Below are positions 1 to 5,401 of a stretch of 5,473 bases of DNA, piece after piece. This DNA is from Methanomicrobiales archaeon (GTDB lineage Archaea > Halobacteriota > Methanomicrobia > Methanomicrobiales > JACTUA01), in contig JAJRDC010000196.1 in NCBI GenBank assembly GCA_028678635.1, forward strand, positions 1 to 5,473. The letters run 5' to 3'. The notes under the pieces were generated by a model. It had not been told where the DNA came from, made no database searches, and saw only the letters and a list, made by a program, of their open reading frames with translations. The translations under genes and the position numbers were made by a program. The first letter of the stretch is position 1. Each line of letters opens with the position of its first letter.

Positions 1-173
1 CCGGCCATGAGTCCGGACGCGACCGCACCTGCAAGGAGCGGCCCCGTGGTCCGGGTGTCGTGGGCCAGCACCACCCGGGAGGCGGACCCTGCCACGGCCC
101 TTCCGGCGGCCACCGCAAGGGAGAGGAGATCCGGTCCGAAGGGCTGCCGGATCCCGGAGGAGCCAAAGAGCAT
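1..173 (-). CDS. Phosphohexomutase (phosphomannomutase / phosphoglucosamine mutase family), N-terminal fragment cut by the window edge
   Basis: This is the first 57 codons of an alpha-D-phosphohexomutase, an enzyme that moves phosphate between C1 and C6 of hexose phosphates for sugar-nucleotide and glycan synthesis in the cytoplasm. The protein opens with MLFGSSGIRQPFG, matching the family start LFGTSGIRG. Residues 34-46 (VVLAHDTRTTGPL) match the conserved V(V/G)xDTRxSGxxL segment, followed by the usual small-residue helix AGAVASGLMAG. The catalytic phosphoserine (TASHNP-type motif near residue 90-100) lies beyond the left edge, so substrate type and integrity cannot be judged. The ATG at 173 is chosen because it places the LFG motif right at the N terminus, as in the family; no clear Shine-Dalgarno sequence precedes it. 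It lies 39 bases after the stop of the upstream gene, with a T8 tract between. It could be annotated glmM or as a phosphomannomutase; the fragment cannot decide. Confidence 0.88.
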   Translation of the reverse strand, partial: MLFGSSGIRQPFGPDLLSLAVAAGRAVAGSASRVVLAHDTRTTGPLLAGAVASGLMA

Positions 174-198
174 ATCTACTACCGGAAGGGCGTGGAAG

Positions 199-206
199 AA
201 AAAAAA
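199..206 (-). terminator. T8 tract, possible archaeal terminator or attenuator
   Basis: Read on the minus strand, eight consecutive T residues begin 7 bases after the TAG stop (215-213) of the 202-residue gene and end 26 bases before the mutase ATG. Archaeal RNA polymerase terminates at oligo-T tracts without needing a hairpin, and none is evident here. The site could end the long operon, or only reduce read-through into the mutase gene. Confidence 0.45.
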
Positions 207-212
207 GCCTCC

Positions 213-821
213 CTACCTGCCGTAGGGGCACCAGTGGGGCCGTGCCGTGAGCGCCGCCACCCCTGCCGCCGAGGGTCCCAGGATGAGGATCCGGGACGGA
301 TTCCCTATCCCTGAACCCTCCCCCCCTCGGAGGAGGGCGGCGGCGTGGACGAGCACGACATCGGCTTCCTCCGGCGTCTCGACCCAGATGATCCCGGTGG
401 TCCCGTCCACCCCGGGGAGAATCCCCGGGGCATGGACGCTCTTTCCCCGGAGTGTATCGGCCAGCTCCTGCAGGCATGCATCCCGACACTCCGGCGGGCA
501 GGCATGGACCTTCCTTGCCAGGCAGAAGAATGCCGAGACCACGTTCAGGATGGCGAGGGCTGCCGATCTCTTCTGTGGGGTATCCATCGCGGCATCGAAC
601 ATGGAGAAGATCCGGGTGGTGGTCTGCACCGGGTCCTGCGTGCAGACCGCCGCCGTCCTCCCCCCGAACTCCGCCTGGATGACGGCCCCGCGCTCGTACC
701 GGCACCGGGGAGCGTCCGGCGTCCTGCGGATGGTCACCACCCCCTCCTCGCATCCGCTCTCGGCAACCAGGCCGCGGAGGCGGGAGACGGCATCCTGCAG
801 GGGATCCGCGAATGTACTCAT
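213..821 (-). CDS. Conserved-looking hypothetical protein with Cys-rich motif (202 aa)
   Basis: I do not recognise this protein with confidence. It is 202 residues with no signal peptide or obvious membrane segment. It has eight cysteines (24, 40, 60, 100, 108, 112, 116, 198). Three of them form CPPECRDAC (108-116, CX3CX3C) preceded by His106, and the protein ends in HWCPYGR (196-202), which suggests metal or Fe-S binding. Residues 84-100 look like a hydrophobic helix. Residues 153-190 (ADVVLVHAAALL, then RILILGPSAAGVAAL) look like a Rossmann-type strand and loop. This part weakly recalls the C-terminal GPS segment of DUF364-type proteins, which is only a guess. The ATG at 821 overlaps the stop of the cyclase gene as ATGA (821-818), and GGAGGTG at 833-827 gives a good ribosome binding site. 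Codon-like structure, strong start and tight coupling support a real gene. Confidence 0.82.
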   Translation of the reverse strand: MSTFADPLQDAVSRLRGLVAESGCEEGVVTIRRTPDAPRCRYERGAVIQAEFGGRTAAVCTQDPVQTTTRIFSMFDAAMDTPQKRSAALAILNVVSAFFCLARKVHACPPECRDACLQELADTLRGKSVHAPGILPGVDGTTGIIWVETPEEADVVLVHAAALLRGGEGSGIGNPSRILILGPSAAGVAALTARPHWCPYGR

Positions 822-1432
822 GTGCCCACCTCCCCATCGATGAGGATGACCCGTGCCGGCGACCCGTCCATCCCTTCCAGCCGGAGGGGGAGGGCCACCA
901 TCCAGTAGGATCCCTCAGGAACCCCGTCCAGGTCCAGGAGTTCCAGGATCACCATGCCGCGTCCCAGCAGCAGCCGGTGCACCGAACCATCACCGCTAAA
1001 GGCCTCAACGGAGGGGGAGTCGATGCCCAGCGTGGTGATCCCGGCCCGGGTGACCATCGCCGCAGCGCCGGCCGTCAGGTGGGGGTAGTCCGGGGAGAAG
1101 ACCGGGGAGGCCGAGAACCGGGTCCGGAGGAGAAGCCGGGTGTGTCCCCGGATCCTGCCCGTGAGTGCCGACACCGGGATCCCGCTCGGGGCCTCCCGCA
1201 GGTCCAGGACCATGGCACGGCCCACCAGGTGTCCCATCGGGATCCGGTCCACGGGGGTTCCGCCGGGAAGATAGTGGGAGGGGGCATCGATGTGGGTCCC
1301 CGAGTGGGTGGAGAGGGAGAGGTCTGAGACCACGGATCCCCCCAGCGAACGGGACCGGAAGGAGGGGGCAGCGTCCCCGGGGAACACCATGGTTCGCGGC
1401 CCCAGGGGGCGGGTCACGTCCCGGATCCCCAC
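818..1432 (-). CDS. Cyclase-family protein (kynurenine formamidase-like metal-dependent hydrolase)
   Basis: This is a 204-residue member of the cyclase family (Pfam PF04199 type), which includes bacterial kynurenine formamidase and other metal-dependent amide or ester hydrolases. The family signature HxGTHxDxPxH is present as STHSGTHIDAPSHY, giving likely metal ligands His43, His47 and Asp49, with His53 nearby. The other family blocks are also seen: an N-terminal DVTRPLGPRTMVFPGD, a GIDSPSVE segment (137-143), and the C-terminal VHRLLLGRGMVILELLDLD (151-169) with Glu164. The protein ends with LPLRLEGMDGSPARVILI, also typical. Length is normal, so it appears intact. The start is GTG at 1432, preceded by GGAGGTG at 1447-1441. 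The gap to the upstream pcm stop is 4 bases, and its own stop overlaps the next ATG. Nothing in the window points to tryptophan breakdown, so the true substrate is unknown. Confidence 0.9.
   Translation of the reverse strand: MGIRDVTRPLGPRTMVFPGDAAPSFRSRSLGGSVVSDLSLSTHSGTHIDAPSHYLPGGTPVDRIPMGHLVGRAMVLDLREAPSGIPVSALTGRIRGHTRLLLRTRFSASPVFSPDYPHLTAGAAAMVTRAGITTLGIDSPSVEAFSGDGSVHRLLLGRGMVILELLDLDGVPEGSYWMVALPLRLEGMDGSPARVILIDGEVGT
827..833 (-). promoter_or_regulatory. Ribosome binding site GGAGGTG for the 202-aa gene
   Basis: GGAGGTG on the minus strand lies 5 bases upstream of the ATG at 821, inside the end of the cyclase gene. It confirms the chosen start and indicates independent re-initiation as well as ATGA stop-start coupling. 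Confidence 0.7.
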
Positions 1433-1436
1433 GGTA

Positions 1437-2132
1437 TCACCACCTCCCCTTCCAGCCGAACTCGCCGATGAGGGGAACGAAACAGACGGCTCCGTGGTAC
1501 TCCCGGATGAGCTCGCCCCCCTGCTTCCGGACCCGGATCAGCTCCTGGACGTCCCTGCCGCCGGCCGGAGCCACGAGCCGCCCCCCTTCTGCCAGCTGGT
1601 CCAGGAGCGGGGCCGGGATCTCCGGCGTCGCCGCGGTGACCAGGATCCCCTGGTAGGGTGCCTCCGGGGGGAACCCCATCGTGCCGTCGCCGACTTCCAC
1701 GGCCACGCTGGTGATTCCCAGGCGATGCAGCCGTTCCCGGGCCGACGTCGCAATCTCGGGCAGGCGCTCGATGGTGACGACACGGGAGACGAGCTTCGCG
1801 AGGATTGCGGCCTGGTACCCGCTCCCGGCACCGATCTCAAGAACGGTATCACCGGACATCGGTTCCAGGAGCTCGGTCATCAGGGCCACGATGTAGGGCT
1901 GTGAGATGGTCTGCCCGCTCCCGATGGGGAGGGGACGGTCGTCGTACGCCGCGGACCGCTGCGCATCCGGGACAAAGAGGTGGCGGGGGACCTCACGCAT
2001 GGCAGAAAGGACCCGGGGGTCCCGCACCCCCCGGGCCGCGATCTGGTATTCGACCATCCGGGCCCGTGCTTCCCGGTACTCGTCCCCTTCTCCCGGGCTA
2101 GAACCCGGACTCGGCGGTGTCGATGGCGGCAT
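1437..2132 (-). CDS. pcm: Protein-L-isoaspartate O-methyltransferase
   Basis: This cytoplasmic repair enzyme uses S-adenosylmethionine to methylate L-isoaspartyl residues formed by spontaneous protein ageing, starting their conversion back to aspartate. The 231-residue product carries the family blocks in order: RMVEYQIAARGVRDPRVL (25-42), VPRHLFVP (48-55), the substrate-binding loop GSGQTISQPYIVALMTELL (71-89), SAM motif I VLEIGAGSGYQAA (97-109), the acidic VVTIERLPEI strand (118-127), and the C-terminal FVPLIGEFGW (218-227). All look intact. The ATG at 2132 lies inside the smsB-like gene (35-base overlap) and has no Shine-Dalgarno sequence. It adds a proline- and serine-rich 25-residue leader. 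The alternative ATG at 2057 (Met26) would cut into the conserved RM(V)EYQI block, so the longer form is preferred. No GTG or TTG lies between them in frame. Confidence 0.95.
   Translation of the reverse strand: MPPSTPPSPGSSPGEGDEYREARARMVEYQIAARGVRDPRVLSAMREVPRHLFVPDAQRSAAYDDRPLPIGSGQTISQPYIVALMTELLEPMSGDTVLEIGAGSGYQAAILAKLVSRVVTIERLPEIATSARERLHRLGITSVAVEVGDGTMGFPPEAPYQGILVTAATPEIPAPLLDQLAEGGRLVAPAGGRDVQELIRVRKQGGELIREYHGAVCFVPLIGEFGWKGRW
1441..1447 (-). promoter_or_regulatory. Ribosome binding site GGAGGTG deciding the GTG start of the cyclase-family gene
   Basis: GGAGGTG (extended as GGAGGTGGTGA) overlaps the last codons of the isoaspartyl methyltransferase and lies 8 bases before the GTG at 1432. 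There is no in-frame ATG nearby that fits better, so this site supports the GTG start. Confidence 0.7.
2093..2108 (-). repeat. Short hairpin enclosing the SufB-like stop codon
   Basis: CCGGGC and ACCCGG can pair over 6 positions (one a G-U in RNA) around a 4-base loop. On the minus strand the TAG stop at 2100-2098 falls in the loop and stem edge. It sits within the overlap with the pcm reading frame. It could affect re-initiation at pcm, but short GC palindromes are common in DNA this rich in G and C. Confidence 0.3.
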
Positions 2133-3210
2133 CGATCTGGTGCTGGAGTGCGTCAGGGAGCCCCTGGATCTTCACGTCCAGGAATCCCCGGATGATGGTT
2201 GCCGTGGCCTCCTCCTCGGAGAGCCCCCGGGCCATCAGGTACTCGATCTCCTCCTGGGCGATCTTCCCCACGGCGGCCTCGTGGGAAAGCTCGGTGCCCA
2301 CCACCTCGCCGTGGATCTCCGGGATTGCGTGGATCAGGCCGTCCCGGAGAATCAGGCCCTTGCACTCCAGGTGGCCTTTCGTGCCTTCCACGTTTCCCTG
2401 GATCTCGCCCCGGGAGATGATGGTCCCGCCCCGGGTGATGGCACGGGTGATCAGCTCGGCGGAGGAGCCCCTGGCTGCCAGGATGGCACGCGACCCGAGA
2501 TCCATGTAGGATCCGGGCGAGGCGATGACAATGGACGAGAACCGGGCCACCGCCCCCGCCCCCGCCAGTGTGGCGGTGGGGTACATCTGTACCTTCTTCA
2601 CCGGCTGCATGCAGACGTAGTTGGAGAGGAAGGTGGCACCCTCCTCCAGGAGGGAGGCACTCCGGGGATACACCTCGATCTCCTCGCCCCAGGTGTGGAT
2701 CATGGTGAAGGAGATCTTGGCGTTCTTCCCCACGTAGAACTCCGAGATCCCGTAGTGGGCGCCCCCCTTCCCCACGTGCCGGGCGCTGGCACAGCCGGAG
2801 ACGATGTGCAGTTCCGCGTCCTCCTCCGCGATGATGATGTTGTGGACCGACTGGATCTGCTCCTTCCCCAGGTACAGGCAGGCCTGGATGGGGAGGATGT
2901 TCTTCGACCCCTTCCTGCCGATGATCACGTAGCCACGGGGCTCTTTCTGGGCGGCCACGTGTCGCGTTACCTCGTCCTTGTCCTTCGGTACCACCTTCCA
3001 GTACTTCGCCTCCAGCTCCGGGTACATGTCCAGCGCGTCGGCGATGGAGAGGACCTCGATCCCGGACTCGGAGCAGGTCGCATGGGCAACGTCCTGGTTC
3101 AGCTGGAGGTAGGACCCGCACCGGCTGGTCATGGCGAGATCGATCCCCACCTGGGCCATCCGTTCCCGGTCCTCGGCGGTGAGGGAACCCGGCACGTTCA
3201 CTTTCTGCAT
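2098..3210 (-). CDS. SufB/SufD-family Fe-S cluster assembly scaffold (minimal SUF type, SmsB-like)
   Basis: This 370-residue SufB/SufD-family protein is the scaffold on which Fe-S clusters are built with the SufC ATPase, in the cytoplasm. It is shorter than E. coli SufB (about 495) and resembles the archaeal single-scaffold form. Numbered from the ATG at 3210, the C-terminal block holds Cys283 in GHLECKGLI, aligning by eye with SufB Cys405. His310-Glu311 in ELSHEAAVGKI aligns with the conserved VEHEAS region (Glu434 of E. coli SufB). The helical end EEIEYLMARGLSEEEA is typical of the family. The middle is beta-helix-like. The ATG at 3210 is preferred over the GTG at 3219 because AAGGAG lies 8 bases before the ATG and overlaps the GTG. 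The gene overlaps the sufC-like gene by 13 bases and pcm by 35. With no second sufB/D gene here, a homodimer is expected. Confidence 0.93.
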   Translation of the reverse strand: MQKVNVPGSLTAEDRERMAQVGIDLAMTSRCGSYLQLNQDVAHATCSESGIEVLSIADALDMYPELEAKYWKVVPKDKDEVTRHVAAQKEPRGYVIIGRKGSKNILPIQACLYLGKEQIQSVHNIIIAEEDAELHIVSGCASARHVGKGGAHYGISEFYVGKNAKISFTMIHTWGEEIEVYPRSASLLEEGATFLSNYVCMQPVKKVQMYPTATLAGAGAVARFSSIVIASPGSYMDLGSRAILAARGSSAELITRAITRGGTIISRGEIQGNVEGTKGHLECKGLILRDGLIHAIPEIHGEVVGTELSHEAAVGKIAQEEIEYLMARGLSEEEATATIIRGFLDVKIQGLPDALQHQIDAAIDTAESGF

Positions 3211-3926
3211 TCCAGGCACTCCTTGTAGCCCCGTTCCCGGATCTCCTTCAGCATCTCACGGGCGGCCCCGTGACACTTGATCATACCGTCGCACATCATG
3301 TGTCCCTGGTTCGTGTCGATGTAGTCCAGGATGAAGCCCGTATGGGTGATGATGAGGCCGCTCTTCTTCCGGTGGACGATGTGCTTGTCCTTGTCCAGCA
3401 GCTGGCCGATGGTTGCGCCGATGAGGGAGATGTTCTCCAGGTCCACTCCGCTCTCCGGCTCGTCCAGCATGACGAAGTCCGGCTGCTGTACCGAGAGCTG
3501 GAGCACCTCGCTCCGCTTGATCTCGCCGCCGGAAAAGCCCTTGTTGATGTCCCGGTCCAGGAACCGTTCCATGTTCACGGCCCGGGCATACTGCTCGATC
3601 TCCTCCCTGGTCTTCCCTGACGCAGCCGTCAGGAGCTTGGAGAGCTTCAGGCCGCTGATCGTGGGGGGGCGCTGGAACATGATCCCCATCCCCATCTTTG
3701 CCCGTTCGTTCACCGGAAGGCCGGTGACGTCCTTCCCCTTGAACCGGATGGACCCCTGTGTCACCGTGTAGCCCGAAAAGCCCATGATCGTCATCAGGAG
3801 GGTGGACTTCCCTGAGCCATTGGGGCCCATCAGCACGTGGGTCTCCCCCTCGCCGATCTGGAGGTTGATGTCGTGGAGGATCTCCTTATCGCCGACCTCC
3901 ACGTGCAGGTCTTTCACGTCCAGCAT
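3198..3926 (-). CDS. sufC: SufC-family ABC ATPase for Fe-S cluster assembly (SmsC-like)
   Basis: This soluble ABC ATPase (242 residues; E. coli SufC has 248) binds the SufB-type scaffold and drives its shape change during Fe-S cluster assembly. Motifs numbered from the chosen start are Walker A GPNGSGKST (34-42), Q-loop MFQRPP (Gln85), signature FSGGE (131-135), Walker B FVMLDEPESGVD (151-162) with Glu156, and the H-switch IITHTG (His195). LDEPESGVD rather than the commoner LDEPTSGLD is SufC-like. No transmembrane segment is present. The ATG at 3926 is chosen because MLDVKDLHVEVGDKEIL is the usual SufC N terminus; upstream in-frame starts at 3962 and 4055 add GC-rich, non-family sequence. The C terminus ends in KECLECRK, a CXXC pair. 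The gene is first in the minus-strand operon and overlaps the scaffold gene by 13 bases. Confidence 0.95.
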   Translation of the reverse strand: MLDVKDLHVEVGDKEILHDINLQIGEGETHVLMGPNGSGKSTLLMTIMGFSGYTVTQGSIRFKGKDVTGLPVNERAKMGMGIMFQRPPTISGLKLSKLLTAASGKTREEIEQYARAVNMERFLDRDINKGFSGGEIKRSEVLQLSVQQPDFVMLDEPESGVDLENISLIGATIGQLLDKDKHIVHRKKSGLIITHTGFILDYIDTNQGHMMCDGMIKCHGAAREMLKEIRERGYKECLECRK

Positions 3927-3957
3927 GGCCGTTCCCGGATTGTACTGACCCTTCGGG

Positions 3958-4020
3958 AACATTAACCCTGTCCCCTGCGGACCACTTTCACCCCGCGCAG
4001 CCCGAAGGGGTTTATCCCCC
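3958..4020 (-). promoter_or_regulatory. Candidate promoter region of the minus-strand operon
   Basis: The region upstream of the sufC-like gene has two short AT islands in otherwise GC-rich DNA: GATAAA on the minus strand near 4016-4011, and GTTAATG near 3966-3960. The second lies about 25-30 bases before a start point that would leave a short leader to the ATG at 3926, so it is the slightly better TATA-box candidate. Neither matches the archaeal TATA consensus closely. Confidence 0.35.
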
Positions 4021-4182
4021 CTTCCCGACCCGTCTCCCCATGTACGGAACGACATTCACCTTCATCGCGGCACGGGCACAGGAATACCCCCTTGTCTGGA
4101 GGAGGGGGCAGATGAAGAAACCCCACCCATGGGCCAGGGTATCCGGGGTCTCGTGCCCGGATCCCACCGGCCGGTGGCTACT

Positions 4183-4190
4183 GTTAAACA
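4183..4190 (+). promoter_or_regulatory. TATA-like element upstream of the methyltransferase gene
   Basis: GTTAAACA stands out as AT-rich about 34 bases before the ATG at 4221. A start of transcription about 25 bases downstream would leave a leader of roughly ten bases, which is usual for archaeal single genes. No strong Shine-Dalgarno sequence is present (only AGGGAC just before the ATG), consistent with a short leader. Confidence 0.4.
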
Positions 4191-4220
4191 CTCTGGAGAC
4201 CAACCGTTCCCTCCAGGGAC

Positions 4221-5132
4221 ATGCGGTCCAGGCGGCCTGAGAAGGTACGGGACAAGCCCGGGAAGGAACGGATCCGGAAGGGCACCAAGTCGGCGAAATC
4301 GCGTGTCGAGGCACCGGAACCTGCGGGGCTGGACCGGTTCGTGAACCGGATCATCTGCGGCGACGCGGGGGCGGTCCTCTCCGCCATCCCATCGGGATCC
4401 GTGGACCTCGTCATCACCTCTCCCCCCTACAACTTCGGCCATGCCTACGCAGGGGATCCCCATGACGACACCCATGACTGGAACGACTACTTCTGCCGGC
4501 TCGGCGCCGTCTGGCGTGAGTGCGCCCGGGTCCTGAAACCCGGCGGCCGGATCGCGGTGAACGTCCAGCCCCTCTTCTCCGATTACATCCCCACCCACCA
4601 CATCATCTCCCGGCAGCTCTCGGACCTGGGCCTCCTCTGGAAGGCGGAGATTCTCTGGGAGAAGCACAACTACAATGCCAAATACACGGCCTGGGGCTCC
4701 TGGAAGTCTCCCTCCATGCCCTACCTGAAGTACACCTGGGAGTTCATCGAGATCTTTGACAAGGAGACCCACAGGAAGGCCGGCCGCAGGGAGGATATCG
4801 ACATCACGGTGGAGGAGTTCAAGGAGTGGGTGATGGCCCGCTGGACCTTTCCCCCCGAGCACCGGATGAAGGACTACGGCCACCCCGCCATGTTCCCCGA
4901 GGAGCTGCCCCGCAGGCTCATGAAGCTCTTCTCGTACCGGGGCGATCTCGTGCTGGACCCCTTCGCCGGCACCGGCACCACCACCCGGGTGGCCCTGGCC
5001 CTGGGCCGGCGGTTCATCGGCGTGGAGGTCTCCCCCGGGTACTGCGACCTGGCATGGGAGCGGACGTGGGGGGATGAGGACGCCCCGGGCGGAAACCACC
5101 GACTACCGGTCCTCCAATGGAATAAGGATTAA
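4221..5132 (+). CDS. Site-specific DNA methyltransferase, beta-class order, probably N4-cytosine type
   Basis: This 303-residue amino-methyltransferase transfers a methyl group from S-adenosylmethionine to an exocyclic amine in DNA. The catalytic motif IV is DLVITSPPYNFG (62-73). The SAM-binding motif I comes later, VLDPFAGTGTT (244-254), followed by RRFIGVEVSPGYCDLA (263-278). Motif IV before motif I is the beta-class order. SPPY rather than DPPY is commonest in N4-cytosine enzymes, though some N6-adenine enzymes have it, so the modified base is uncertain. GHPAMFPEELPRRL (220-233) is a typical block before motif I. The first 40 residues are a basic, Lys/Arg-rich leader before the usual FVNRIICGDA start of the fold. 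The gene is transcribed away from the Fe-S operon and has no restriction endonuclease gene beside it in the window, so it may be a solitary methyltransferase or have a partner beyond the right edge. Target sequence cannot be read from the protein. Confidence 0.93.
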   Translation: MRSRRPEKVRDKPGKERIRKGTKSAKSRVEAPEPAGLDRFVNRIICGDAGAVLSAIPSGSVDLVITSPPYNFGHAYAGDPHDDTHDWNDYFCRLGAVWRECARVLKPGGRIAVNVQPLFSDYIPTHHIISRQLSDLGLLWKAEILWEKHNYNAKYTAWGSWKSPSMPYLKYTWEFIEIFDKETHRKAGRREDIDITVEEFKEWVMARWTFPPEHRMKDYGHPAMFPEELPRRLMKLFSYRGDLVLDPFAGTGTTTRVALALGRRFIGVEVSPGYCDLAWERTWGDEDAPGGNHRLPVLQWNKD

Positions 5133-5190
5133 CCGGTCCTCTCGGGAATACAGACGACCCGTGGGTCCCCCCAATGGGCTCACCGCCCCG

Positions 5191-5211
5191 CCGCCCCGGA
5201 TGCGGTTTTTT
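5191..5211 (+). terminator. Terminator after the methyltransferase gene: short GC stem plus T6
   Basis: CCGC (5191-5194) can pair with GCGG (5202-5205) over a 7-base loop, followed at once by six T residues (5206-5211). It lies about 60-80 bases after the TAA stop of the methyltransferase gene and is the first T tract downstream. Confidence 0.5.
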
Positions 5212-5264
5212 CTGTTTGAAACCTGTCGGCATTACCCTTCGCAGACTACTACCGGGACGCTCTC

Positions 5265-5281
5265 GGGGGCTCAACGCCCCC
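5265..5281. repeat. Perfect 6-bp GC hairpin
   Basis: GGGGGC and GCCCCC form a perfect 6-bp stem with loop TCAAC. It lies between the two T6 tracts in non-coding sequence. It could be part of a structured RNA or simply reflect the base composition. Confidence 0.4.
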
Positions 5282-5311
5282 ACCCCGCCGCGTGGGCACC
5301 CCCCCCGCCGG

Positions 5312-5317
5312 TTTTTT
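5312..5317 (+). terminator. Second T6 tract, possible terminator
   Basis: Six T residues directly follow CCGCCGG on the plus strand, about 105 bases after the first T6 tract. No strong stem abuts it. It could be a backup terminator for the methyltransferase gene or the 3' end of a separate short transcript. Confidence 0.35.
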
Positions 5318-5383
5318 CCCAGCACAGGGGCCTCCAACTTCGCGAAACCGTCCAACTGATTATCCTCATGGGGGTGGGACCGT

Positions 5384-5401
5384 GAGGGGGAGGTCCCCCT
5401 C
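5384..5401. repeat. 7-bp GC inverted repeat
   Basis: GAGGGGG and CCCCCTC form a perfect 7-bp stem around an AGGT loop, and pairing can extend outward past one mismatch (CG at 5381-5382 with CG at 5403-5404). It lies in sequence without a recognisable gene. Confidence 0.45.

Noticed and set aside
176..185. CTACTACCGG shared with 5246-5255 as a direct repeat
   Set aside because: Only 10 bases, with no matching flanks; expected by chance among thousands of 10-mers in this composition.
247..843. 198-codon plus-strand frame opposite the 202-aa gene
   Set aside because: It is Ser/Arg/Pro-rich with no motif, while the minus-strand gene has a good ribosome binding site and ATGA coupling to the cyclase gene.
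1906..3228. 440-codon plus-strand open frame opposite the scaffold gene
   Set aside because: It runs antisense to a clear SufB-family protein and part of pcm; its translation is rich in Gly, Asp, His and Leu with no motifs. High GC makes such antisense frames long.
3927..4055. Longer N terminus for the SufC-like protein (ATG at 3962 or start at 4055)
   Set aside because: The extra residues do not match SufC, and the family N terminus begins exactly at the ATG at 3926; the extension covers the probable promoter.
4040..4240. 66-codon plus-strand small gene
   Set aside because: No ribosome binding site and no family resemblance; kept only as a low-interest finding because of the TATA-like box.
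4062..5099. 345-codon minus-strand open frame opposite the methyltransferase
   Set aside because: Antisense to a well-supported methyltransferase; Gly/Pro/Val-rich with no recognisable domain.
5214..5222. GTTTGAAAC as part of a CRISPR repeat
   Set aside because: Single copy with no regularly spaced repeats anywhere in the window.
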